This document shows, piece by piece, positions 52,671 through 60,605 of a DNA stretch of 64,000 nucleotides. A model generated the notes under the pieces. The model was not told where the DNA came from. It saw only the letters and a list, made by a program, of their open reading frames with translations, and did no database searches. The translations under genes were made by a program, and so were the position numbers. Within the stretch, counting starts at the first letter, position 1, and each line of letters begins with the position of its first letter. The stretch lies in NCBI RefSeq assembly GCF_016811915.1, contig NZ_CP069127.1, forward strand, positions 1,952,001-2,016,000, given 5' to 3'. This stretch comes from Brevibacillus choshinensis (GTDB lineage: Bacteria > Bacillota > Bacilli > Brevibacillales > Brevibacillaceae).

Positions 52671-54332
52671 ATGGTACATACTTCATCCGCGGTCGAAAAC
52701 ACACATGGAAAGGACATTGACAAAACCATGAATGCTTGGATGCGTAGAAAAAGGGGGAAATGGATGTCCCTCTTTACCCTACTCTTTGCAGTCTCCTTTG
52801 CGTTGGCAGGATGCTCTCAGAGTCAAGAAGGTGGCGGTACCAATGGTCTAGTCAGGGAGCAAAAGTCAGAGGCGAGCGGTGAGGGAGACAGAAAGAAAGT
52901 AACCATCATGATGAATTTCAAAAGCGGAAGCCTGGATCCGAGCAACAGTTATACGCCTCTAAGAGCGGGGGTCGTGGAAACCTTGGTGCGGTTGGATGAG
53001 AAGCTGGTGATCAAACCGTGGCTTGCGAGCAAATGGGAGGCAATCAATGACCATACCTGGGCTTTTACCATTCGTGATGGGGTGACTTTTCAAGATGGGA
53101 CCAAACTGGATGCAGGGGCAGTCAAAGCTTCCCTGGAACGGGCTGTGTCCGCAAGCAAACCACTTTCAGCAGCTTTGAAATTATCATCGATGGAGGCGAA
53201 CGGCCAGGAGCTGAAAATAGTGACAACCGAGCCTCACCCGGCATTGCCGTCTGAATTGGTGAGTCCGTATGCGTCCATCATCAGTGTGGAAGCGGAAAAA
53301 AAGATGGGAACGAAAGTATTTAACGATGGGCCGGTCGGAACAGGACCGTTTCAGGTGAAACAATTTACCCCCAATATAGCCATCTCTTTGCAACGATACG
53401 AAGGGTACTGGAACGGGAAGGCGAAGGTGGAGGAAATTGATTTCAAGTTCAACGAGGATGGAAATGTGAGGGCGCTTGCTTTGCAATCAAAAGAAGCGGA
53501 CATTGTCTACCAAGTTCCGGCGGAAACGGTCGAGGCGATCCGACAAGACAGTTCGCTTACTGTAGATTCGGTACCGAGCTTGCGGGTTCATTACTTGCTC
53601 TACAATCAGCAAAAGCCGCTCGTTCAAGACGTCAAAATCAGGAGAGCGTTTGATCTTTTGCTGGATAGGGAAAGCGTAGCCAAGGACATCATGCTCGGGC
53701 ATGCAAAGCCCGCTAACGGGCCATTTCATACCAGCCTGCCATTCGGAAGCGAGGACGCGATTCAATCGCTGCATGCAATGGAAGCCAAGAAGCTGCTGGA
53801 AGAAGCCGGTTATCAAGCGGGAGCGGACGGCAAGCTGTCCAAAAACGGAACCCCGCTCGTGTTGCAGCTGCTTACCTACAAAGGCAGGCCGGAATTGCCA
53901 CTAATCGCCCAAATCCTGCAGTCGGAGGCGGCGAAAATCGGGGTCGATATGGACGTCAAGATGGTAGAAAACATTGATACATACTTGCGTGAAAACAAGG
54001 ATTGGGATCTGGTGACGTACAGTAACGTAAGTGCTCCACGTGGCGACGGGGGATTCTATCTTAATTCGGCATTTGTTTCGGGTGGTGCGTTAAATCCGAG
54101 CAATTTGAGCTCTGACAAAGTGAATGAAGTCATTGCGCGTTTAAACGCTACCTCACATGTAACGAAACGTGTCCAGCTTACAAAAGAGGCAGTGGTTGCT
54201 ATCAATGATGAAGTACTGCAATCCTTTGTCGTGTATCCCAATAACATCGTCGGAAGAAATAAACGAGTAACGGACTGGAAGCCTGGCGCGGATGATTACT
54301 ATATCGTAACCAACAGGATGGATGTGAAGTAG
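52671..54332 (+). CDS. Substrate-binding lipoprotein of a NikA/CntA-type importer
   Basis: This 553-residue protein is a family-5 periplasmic-type binding lipoprotein, closest in pattern to NikA/CntA nickel or metallophore receptors. The lipobox LAGCSQ is near residue 46. FKSGSLDPSNSYTPLRAGVVETLVRL (split: SYTPLRAGVVETLVRL) and DGPVGTGPFQVKQFTPN are family signatures. ATG 52671 has GGGGGAAGGA upstream; an inner ATG at residue 20 would make a more usual signal peptide. It binds the cargo and passes it to the two permeases. The Zur-like operators suggest zinc, perhaps as a metallophore complex. The 'nickel' name would be only a family label. Confidence 0.85.
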   Translation: MVHTSSAVENTHGKDIDKTMNAWMRRKRGKWMSLFTLLFAVSFALAGCSQSQEGGGTNGLVREQKSEASGEGDRKKVTIMMNFKSGSLDPSNSYTPLRAGVVETLVRLDEKLVIKPWLASKWEAINDHTWAFTIRDGVTFQDGTKLDAGAVKASLERAVSASKPLSAALKLSSMEANGQELKIVTTEPHPALPSELVSPYASIISVEAEKKMGTKVFNDGPVGTGPFQVKQFTPNIAISLQRYEGYWNGKAKVEEIDFKFNEDGNVRALALQSKEADIVYQVPAETVEAIRQDSSLTVDSVPSLRVHYLLYNQQKPLVQDVKIRRAFDLLLDRESVAKDIMLGHAKPANGPFHTSLPFGSEDAIQSLHAMEAKKLLEEAGYQAGADGKLSKNGTPLVLQLLTYKGRPELPLIAQILQSEAAKIGVDMDVKMVENIDTYLRENKDWDLVTYSNVSAPRGDGGFYLNSAFVSGGALNPSNLSSDKVNEVIARLNATSHVTKRVQLTKEAVVAINDEVLQSFVVYPNNIVGRNKRVTDWKPGADDYYIVTNRMDVK

Positions 54333-54334
54333 CT

Positions 54335-55279
54335 GTGTTTGCCTTGATCAAAGCACGCCTGCTGCAACTCATTTTGGTCCTGTTCTTGTTATCTTTGCTA
54401 ACTTTTGCGTTGATGAAGCTGGCTCCTGGAGACCCTGTGCTGGCTATGCTCCAATTTGATGAAATGCATGTCACGCAGGCAGACGAAGAAATGCTTCACA
54501 AAGAGCTTGGCTTTGATCAGCCTATGCTGGTGCAGTATGGACGATGGGTATTCGGTATCCTGAGGCTCGACTTCGGAGAATCGTACATCAAAGGAAAGCC
54601 CGTCCTTGATGAGCTGATGGACCGATTGCCGCTTACGATTCTGCTCACCTTCGGAGGGCTGGTGGTTATGACGATGATTGCCCTGCCTCTAGGGCTGTTG
54701 GCTGCCAAATATCCAAATAAATGGCCAGATCATGCTGGACGTATCATTGCGTTGATCGGAGCTTCGATCCCCAGTTTTTGGATGGGGTTATTGCTAATCT
54801 ATACGTTTGCATGGAAGCTTAGCTGGCTCCCTACGATGGGTAAAGGTGGCGTAGAGACGCTTATCCTGCCTTCTCTAACCCTCGGTTTTGCGATGGCTGC
54901 CGTCTATGCCCGAATGCTGCGAGCGGGTCTAATCGAGAGCCTTTCTCAGGAGTACATACGCGCGGCGAGGGCGAGAGGTATTGCGGAATGGCGGATATTC
55001 TTGCGCCATGCATTGAGGGCAGCTCTTCTGCCCGTCCTAACGGTTTTCGGTATGAGCATGGGGAGTCTGCTGGCAGGCTCCGTCGTAGTTGAGACTCTTT
55101 TTTCATGGCCGGGAGTTGGAAGCATGGTGGTCGAAGCCATCTTTCAAAGAGATTATCCAGTCGTTCAGGGATACATCCTGATGACAGGTGTTTTTGTGGT
55201 CATTGTGAATTTGCTGGTCGATATCGCTTATGGCTGGCTGGATCCGCGAATTCGTCTGGGAAGGAGCGAACGAGAATGA
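54335..55279 (+). CDS. ABC importer permease, NikB/CntB-type
   Basis: This 314-residue permease of the dipeptide/nickel (DppB/NikB) family has about six transmembrane segments, starting LILVLFLLSLLTFALMKLAPGDPV. The EAA loop that contacts the ATPase is EYIRAARARGIAEWRIFLRHALR (split: EYIRAARARGIAEW), about 205. GTG 54335 starts 2 bases after the binding-protein stop, so translation is coupled. Its stop overlaps the next start (ATGA). Confidence 0.92.
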   Translation: MFALIKARLLQLILVLFLLSLLTFALMKLAPGDPVLAMLQFDEMHVTQADEEMLHKELGFDQPMLVQYGRWVFGILRLDFGESYIKGKPVLDELMDRLPLTILLTFGGLVVMTMIALPLGLLAAKYPNKWPDHAGRIIALIGASIPSFWMGLLLIYTFAWKLSWLPTMGKGGVETLILPSLTLGFAMAAVYARMLRAGLIESLSQEYIRAARARGIAEWRIFLRHALRAALLPVLTVFGMSMGSLLAGSVVVETLFSWPGVGSMVVEAIFQRDYPVVQGYILMTGVFVVIVNLLVDIAYGWLDPRIRLGRSERE

Positions 55280-56097
55280 GCATCAGGAGAAAACAGGACT
55301 CGATGATGATGTACGGGCTCTGTTTGATGGGGCTCATTGTTCTGGTGACATTGATTGGACCGTACCTGGTTCAGAATGATCCGCATATTGCGCGGATGGA
55401 TGAGCGGCTACTGCCCCCCAGCTGGAATTATCCGCTCGGGACAGATCATCTGGGGCGTTGTCTTTTTTCCAGACTGGTGGAGGGTGCCCAAATTACTCTC
55501 GGAATATCCATGCTCGTGATCGTAACTGTAGCGGTGATCGGTGTACCTCTAGGTTTGATTTCCGGGTATGTAGGCGGTCGGTTGGATGCCGTAATGATGA
55601 GACTGGTGGACGGGGTAGGAGCATTGCCAGAGTTCATCCTGGCCATTGCGATCGCTGGCTTTCTGGGGCCAACCCTGCTAAACATGATGCTGTCGATCTT
55701 GCTCGTCAAGTGGATCGGTTATGCCCGGGTCGTTAGGAGCATTGTCTTGTCTGAAAAGGAAAAGGAATACGTTCTGGCAGCACGTGTAGCAGGCAGCAGT
55801 ACGTGGACGATTCTTTGGAGACATTTGCTGCCTCAGATCATGTCCCCTGTGATTGTGCTAGCAGCTTTGGATGTGGGAAAGATCATTTTGACCATTTCTT
55901 CTCTGTCCTATTTAGGGTTGGGAGCACAACCGCCAGCTCCGGAGTGGGGAGCCATGCTGAACGACGGCCGTCCTTATTTTCAAACGGTTCCTACCTTGAT
56001 GCTTTATCCGGGTATCGCGATCATGGTAGTTGTCATTTCTTGTAACTTGATTGGAGAAGGCCTGCGAGATCGTTTGGACGTCCGAAATCGATTTTGA
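55276..56097 (+). CDS. ABC importer permease, NikC/CntC-type
   Basis: This 273-residue permease of the DppC/NikC family has an N-terminal segment (MMYGLCLMGLIVLVTLIGPYL) and LGTDHLGRCLFSRLVEGAQITLG, a family signature. The EAA loop is KEYVLAARVAGSSTWTILWRHLLP (split: EYVLAARVAGSSTW), about 165. ATG 55276 overlaps the stop of the first permease by 4 bases. Together they form the membrane channel. Confidence 0.92.
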   Translation: MSIRRKQDSMMMYGLCLMGLIVLVTLIGPYLVQNDPHIARMDERLLPPSWNYPLGTDHLGRCLFSRLVEGAQITLGISMLVIVTVAVIGVPLGLISGYVGGRLDAVMMRLVDGVGALPEFILAIAIAGFLGPTLLNMMLSILLVKWIGYARVVRSIVLSEKEKEYVLAARVAGSSTWTILWRHLLPQIMSPVIVLAALDVGKIILTISSLSYLGLGAQPPAPEWGAMLNDGRPYFQTVPTLMLYPGIAIMVVVISCNLIGEGLRDRLDVRNRF

Positions 56098-56115
56098 GCA
56101 GAAGAGGGGAGCTGC

Positions 56116-57033
56116 ATGAAGCTAGACGTACTAGGAGAATCCGGATCACTGGATTCGGTCATAGAAGTTTGTGATCTGCATATGAAAGCGAGTAATGGGC
56201 ACAGCTTTCAAACCATTCTCACAAGCGTTAGTTTTGCGATACAGCGAGGGGAGACGCTGGCCCTGGTTGGAGAAAGCGGGAGTGGAAAAAGTATGACAGC
56301 AAATGCGGTTTTAGGCCTGCTGCCGAGGTCTATTCACGTGAGCAAGGGCCGCATAATCTTTGAAGGGCACGACATCCTATCTGTGCCGGATAAAAAAAGG
56401 CGGGCCTTGCTCGGAAAAGAGATCGGCTTCGTCTTTCAAGACTATCAAAGCAGTTTTACCCCCTTCTTGAAAATAGGGGATCAACTGATAGAGACGTTGC
56501 GGACTCATCAAACCGTATCGAAAAATGAGTCGAAGAAGAGCGCGATGGAATGGCTCACGCAGGTTGGATTGCCCGCTGAACGTGTTTACGACAGCTATCC
56601 CTTTCAATTGAGCGGAGGGCAAATGCAGCGCACGGCGCTTGCTGCAGCAATGATGCTCCAGCCAAAACTTTTGATTGCGGATGAGGTAACCACGGCTCTT
56701 GATGTATGGAGCGGGGAGGTGGTGCTCGATTTGCTTGTCAAACTACAGCGCCAAACAGGCTGTGCTGTTCTCATGATTTCCCATGATTTGAGGCAGGTAC
56801 TGAAGCGAGCGGATCGAGTTGCGGTGATGAAAGATGGCAAAATCCTTGAACAGCAAACCGCCCAGATGATCCAAAAACACCCGGAGCATCCGTATACTCA
56901 AATGCTGCTTGACGCGAAACCACCTTTGCCAGAAGTCCATTTTGCGAGTAACCAGCGAATCGAATCGGGCTACAGCCCATGCGAAAGTTTTGATCGGAGG
57001 AGGAGGAAAGGTGGAAAAGCTGGTATCTGTTGA
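56116..57033 (+). CDS. ABC importer ATPase, NikD/CntD-type
   Basis: This 305-residue ATPase has Walker A LVGESGSGKSMT (about 53-64), the Q loop FQDYQSSFTP, the signature LSGGQMQRTALAAAM (about 172) and Walker B KLLIADEVTTALDV (about 193). The C-terminal part, with HPEHPYTQMLLDAKP, is the nickel/oligopeptide-type regulatory tail. ATG 56116 follows GAGGGGAG. Its end overlaps the second ATPase gene by 23 bases. It pairs with that protein to drive import. Confidence 0.92.
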   Translation: MKLDVLGESGSLDSVIEVCDLHMKASNGHSFQTILTSVSFAIQRGETLALVGESGSGKSMTANAVLGLLPRSIHVSKGRIIFEGHDILSVPDKKRRALLGKEIGFVFQDYQSSFTPFLKIGDQLIETLRTHQTVSKNESKKSAMEWLTQVGLPAERVYDSYPFQLSGGQMQRTALAAAMMLQPKLLIADEVTTALDVWSGEVVLDLLVKLQRQTGCAVLMISHDLRQVLKRADRVAVMKDGKILEQQTAQMIQKHPEHPYTQMLLDAKPPLPEVHFASNQRIESGYSPCESFDRRRRKGGKAGIC

Positions 57034-57790
57034 GGGAGTATGCAAATCGTATGGAAAGCGGGCAAATGGTGTCAGCGCATTGCAAGATGTAACTTTTCAT
57101 ATACTCGCGGGAGAATGCGTGGGGGTCGTAGGGGAGAGCGGGAGCGGAAAAAGTACCTTGTCCCGCATTGTTCTCGGACTGGAAAAGCCCGATCAAGGAA
57201 AAGTCTTCTGTATGGGCACCTCTCTTTTTGAAAAGGAAGGGTGCGCTATGCGGGAGCTTCGGCAGCATATCCAAGTGGTATTCCAGGACCCGACCTCGTC
57301 TCTCAATCAGCGCATCCCCATATGGCGCTCAGTCTTGGAACCGCTGGATAATTTTCCTCTTGTGGTTCCTCCGATTTTGGCAGACGTGCGTCACTCGCGA
57401 AGAGAAACGGCGCAAAAGTTGTTGGAAATCGTAGGGCTGGAAGAGCAGCATTTGGATCGATACCCGCACGAACTGAGCGGAGGACAGAGGCAGCGTGTTG
57501 CGATTGCCCGCGGAATCAGCCTTGGCCCCAGACTGCTGATCTGTGATGAGCCTACCTCCAGCCTCGATGTCTATATGCAAGCGCAAATCCTGCGATTGTT
57601 ACAAGAATTAAAGGAGAAGCTGGGGATGTCTTACCTATTCATCTCCCACGATTTGGCTGCAGTGCGCATGCTGAGCGACCGTATGATGATCATCCAGAAT
57701 GGACGGATCGTCGACCAGTTTGAAAGCAGGGATCTGTATTCTCCTCAAAGACATCCATATACACAGCAACTCATTGCAGTGGTCAGTTAG
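57011..57790 (+). CDS. ABC importer ATPase, NikE/CntF-type
   Basis: This 259-residue ATPase has Walker A VVGESGSGKSTLSR (about 38-49), the Q loop VFQDPTSSLNQR, signature LSGGQRQRVAIARGI (about 156) and Walker B RLLICDEPTSSLDV (about 177), with H-loop LFISHDL. GTG 57011 is chosen because GGAGGAGGAAAG lies just upstream, inside the end of the previous gene. It closes the five-gene operon; no clear terminator was seen before the mltG promoter. Confidence 0.92.
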   Translation: MEKLVSVEGVCKSYGKRANGVSALQDVTFHILAGECVGVVGESGSGKSTLSRIVLGLEKPDQGKVFCMGTSLFEKEGCAMRELRQHIQVVFQDPTSSLNQRIPIWRSVLEPLDNFPLVVPPILADVRHSRRETAQKLLEIVGLEEQHLDRYPHELSGGQRQRVAIARGISLGPRLLICDEPTSSLDVYMQAQILRLLQELKEKLGMSYLFISHDLAAVRMLSDRMMIIQNGRIVDQFESRDLYSPQRHPYTQQLIAVVS

Positions 57791-57832
57791 AGGCATAAAA
57801 ATGTGGGGCATTTCGCCAGAATTTGCTACAGA

Positions 57833-57862
57833 GTGACAAGGTAGACAACCCTCCTGTATAAT
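57833..57862 (+). promoter_or_regulatory. Promoter before mltG
   Basis: GTGACA (57833-57838), 18-bp spacer, TATAAT (57857-57862), 43 bases before the mltG start. Confidence 0.65.
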
Positions 57863-57905
57863 GGTTAGGATCGAGAGTAGAGACCCTAAAGGGAGGATTT
57901 CGAAC

Positions 57906-59006
57906 TTGAAACCCATGTCAGTGAAGCCTGATCGTCAGGCGGATCGACCAGCTGCGATGCGCCGCAGACGAGGCGGAGGATTTTTCCGCTTGATCATCGC
58001 GCTCTTTTTGCTGATGGTTGTGGCTGTAGGGGGAACAGCCTTGTACGCCTATCAGCAGTTGCAGCCGGTCGAAGGTGAACAAGCCGCCAAAAACGTAACG
58101 ATCCCGTCAGGATCCTCCGTGCGAGAAATCGGACGATTGCTGGAGGAAGCGGGATTAATCCGAAATGCAGATCTGTTCAGCAACTATGTGAAGTATAAAG
58201 GGGTGGGCCCTGCCCTCAAAGCCGGGGAATACCAGTTTACAACCGGACAAACCATTGATGCTTTGCTGCAGAATATGACCGAAGGCAAAACGATTGTCAG
58301 CGCAAAGCGGTTTACCATACCAGAAGGCTGGAACATCGAGCAAATCGCCGACCATTTGGACAAAGAAGGCATCGTAACGAAGGCGGACTTTTTGAAGGAA
58401 GTGGATCAAGGAGCATTCCCGGAATATCCCTTTGTCGCTCAAATTCCTGCCAGCAAAGAACGGAAGCACCGCCTGGAAGGTTACTTGTTCCCGGAAACGT
58501 ACGAGGTGAAAAAAGATGCGACAGCACATGAAGTCGTTTCACGGATGCTGGCCCAGTTCCAAAAGGAATGGCAGCCCCAGTGGACCAACGAGCTGAAGCA
58601 GCAAAAGCTGACGCTGGATCAGGCCGTCAATCTCGCATCGATCATCGAGCGAGAAGTGACAGTTGACAAGGAAAGGCCGATCGTAGCAGGCGTTTACTAC
58701 AATCGGATCCGGGACAAATGGCCATTGCAAGCGGACGCCACCGTGCAGTTTGTCTTGGGCAAGCAGCGTGACCGCTTGACTTATGAGGATCTGAAAGTGA
58801 ATAGTCCGTACAATACGTACACGAATCCGGGACTGCCGCCAGGGCCCATTGCCAATCCGGGACGGGCATCTCTCGAGGCCGTCGTGAAGCCAGCCAAGCA
58901 CGACTACTTTTTCTATGTCACGAAAAAAGACGGAACTTCGGAGCATTACTTCTCTCGTACACTGGAGGAGCACAACGCGAATAATGCAAAAAGCAGAGGA
59001 AACTAA
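57906..59006 (+). CDS. mltG: MltG, endolytic murein transglycosylase
   Basis: This 366-residue, single-pass membrane enzyme cuts nascent glycan strands and so ends their growth. A basic N-terminus (MRRRRGGGFF) precedes the transmembrane segment (about 25-45). A LysM-like part follows (VTIPSGSSVREIGRLLEEAG), and the YceG domain carries the catalytic Glu in LASIIEREVTVDKERPIVAGVYYNR (split: LASIIEREVTVDKERP), about 245. TTG 57906 is chosen because GGGAGG ends 9 bases upstream; ATG 57915 is possible. The next gene, trmR, matches B. subtilis yrrL-yrrM. Confidence 0.94.
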   Translation: MKPMSVKPDRQADRPAAMRRRRGGGFFRLIIALFLLMVVAVGGTALYAYQQLQPVEGEQAAKNVTIPSGSSVREIGRLLEEAGLIRNADLFSNYVKYKGVGPALKAGEYQFTTGQTIDALLQNMTEGKTIVSAKRFTIPEGWNIEQIADHLDKEGIVTKADFLKEVDQGAFPEYPFVAQIPASKERKHRLEGYLFPETYEVKKDATAHEVVSRMLAQFQKEWQPQWTNELKQQKLTLDQAVNLASIIEREVTVDKERPIVAGVYYNRIRDKWPLQADATVQFVLGKQRDRLTYEDLKVNSPYNTYTNPGLPPGPIANPGRASLEAVVKPAKHDYFFYVTKKDGTSEHYFSRTLEEHNANNAKSRGN

Positions 59007-59025
59007 CCAGGTTTCCTCTGTTTTT
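58994..59025 (+). terminator. Terminator of mltG
   Basis: CAGAGGAAAC pairs with GTTTCCTCTG around the stop codon and ends in T5. Confidence 0.9.
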
Positions 59026-59155
59026 ATGAACGGATCTCTCAGCCGAGTTTTTGCGAAAAAGGAAGAAATCGTCGTATGGATAGCGGCATCTTAAAGAAGT
59101 TTTTCTTTTAGAGGTATGCTATAATAATTCGGTTGCAAGATAGAGGAGTGAAAAG

Positions 59156-59806
59156 ATGATTACCAATCCGGCCATAGATGACTACGTGTCGGGACTGGTT
59201 CCCGAGCGTTCTAAGCTGCTTGCACGCCTGGAGCAGGAAGCGGCAGTTGAAAACATTCCGATCGTTCAGCTTCCCTCCGCACAAGTCATGCGAATGCTGC
59301 TTTTGCTGCATCAGCCAAAATCCATTCTCGAAGTAGGAACTGCGATTGGCTATTCTACCATCTGGCTGGCTGAGGCTGCGCCAGAAGCGCGTATCGTCAC
59401 CATGGACATCGATGAGGAACGATTGGGACGAGCGCGGACCAATATCGCAGAAGCAGGCGTTTCCGAACGCGTGGAGATCCTGCTGCGAGATGCCACATTA
59501 GGGCTGCCAGATACGTATCAATTTGACTGCTTGTTTATTGATGCGGCCAAAGGCCAATATCGGGCTTTCCTCGATCTGTATCTTCCTTTGCTGCGTGACG
59601 GAGGATTGGTGATTAGCGATAATGTGTTGTTCCGGGGATTGGTCGCGACACCGGACGAAGCTAGCAAGCGCCAACGACCGATGATTGAAAAGCTGCACGC
59701 CTACAATACGCTTTTGATGGAACATCCGCAGCTGGAGACGACCATGATTCCGGTAGGAGACGGACTTGCAGTCAGCCTGAAAAAGAAGAAGCAAGACACA
59801 ATATGA
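59156..59806 (+). CDS. trmR: TrmR, tRNA 5-hydroxyuridine methyltransferase
   Basis: This 216-residue class I O-methyltransferase (YrrM family) has the SAM-binding motif ILEVGTAIGYSTIWLAEAAP (about 57-76), then IVTMDIDEERLGRA and FIDAAKGQYRAFLDLYLP, a pattern shared with catechol-type O-methyltransferases. In B. subtilis TrmR converts ho5U34 to mo5U34 in tRNA. ATG 59156 has GAGGAG upstream, and a TATAAT -10 lies in the leader. The trhP1 and trhP2 genes that make ho5U follow trmR in B. subtilis but are missing here; udk follows instead. Confidence 0.88.
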   Translation: MITNPAIDDYVSGLVPERSKLLARLEQEAAVENIPIVQLPSAQVMRMLLLLHQPKSILEVGTAIGYSTIWLAEAAPEARIVTMDIDEERLGRARTNIAEAGVSERVEILLRDATLGLPDTYQFDCLFIDAAKGQYRAFLDLYLPLLRDGGLVISDNVLFRGLVATPDEASKRQRPMIEKLHAYNTLLMEHPQLETTMIPVGDGLAVSLKKKKQDTI

Positions 59807-59861
59807 TCACAATCCGAGGTAGAGATTGCCTGGATGCCAAATAGGGAAGGGGATATGAGGC

Positions 59862-60503
59862 ATGCGCAACCCCGTGTTGATTGGGGTAGCTGGAGGCAGT
59901 GGATCTGGCAAGACAACCGTCGCCAGAGAATTGTTTCGCCAGTTTCAAAATGATAGTGTAACGATGATCGAGCAGGACTCCTACTACAAGAATCAAGACC
60001 ACCTGGAAATGGAAGAACGGTACTTGACCAACTACGATCATCCCTTGGCTTTTGACAATGACCTGATGCTTTCCCACCTGCAGGATTTGCTGCAAGGCAA
60101 GGCCATTGAAAAGCCCATTTACGATTTCAAAGAACATACGAGAAAAAAAGAAACCATTCGGATCGACCCAAAGGATGTCATTATCCTGGAAGGGATGCTG
60201 ATTTTGGAGGATGAACGGATTCGGGATCTGATGGATATCAAAGTGTTTGTGGATACGGATGCAGATGTTCGGATTGTGCGCCGAATCGCCCGCGATATTG
60301 AAGAACGGGGGCGTTCGCTGGATTCTGTGGTCAATCAGTACTTAAATGTCGTGCGGCCGATGCACCTGCAATTTATCGAGCCGACGAAACGATATGCCGA
60401 CGTGATCATTCCAGAAGGCGGATACAACCTCGTCGCGCTTGATCTGCTGTCTACCAAAATCAGCAACATCCTGCGCCATAGGCAGCAGCTGGCCAATAAG
60501 TAA
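59862..60503 (+). CDS. udk: Uridine kinase
   Basis: This 213-residue kinase phosphorylates uridine and cytidine (pyrimidine salvage). Walker A is [14 protein letters not shown] (about 8-21), followed by the substrate region [22 protein letters not shown] (about 58), IYDFKEHTR (about 86) and the lid [25 protein letters not shown] (split: [18 protein letters not shown]). ATG 59862 has AAGGGGATATGAGGC upstream. A good terminator follows. Confidence 0.97.
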   Translation: MRNPVLIGVAGGSGSGKTTVARELFRQFQNDSVTMIEQDSYYKNQDHLEMEERYLTNYDHPLAFDNDLMLSHLQDLLQGKAIEKPIYDFKEHTRKKETIRIDPKDVIILEGMLILEDERIRDLMDIKVFVDTDADVRIVRRIARDIEERGRSLDSVVNQYLNVVRPMHLQFIEPTKRYADVIIPEGGYNLVALDLLSTKISNILRHRQQLANK

Positions 60504-60512
60504 GTCTCCGTG

Positions 60513-60539
60513 CACGCCGCATATGTCGGCGTGTTTTTT
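60513..60539 (+). terminator. Terminator of udk
   Basis: CACGCCG pairs with CGGCGTG and ends in T6. Confidence 0.9.
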
Positions 60540-60605
60540 CATGCGCTCGTTTCCCTCCCTTTGAAACGGGCAATACTGGATAAAAAAGCCAGGGAGGGAA
60601 ATTCG

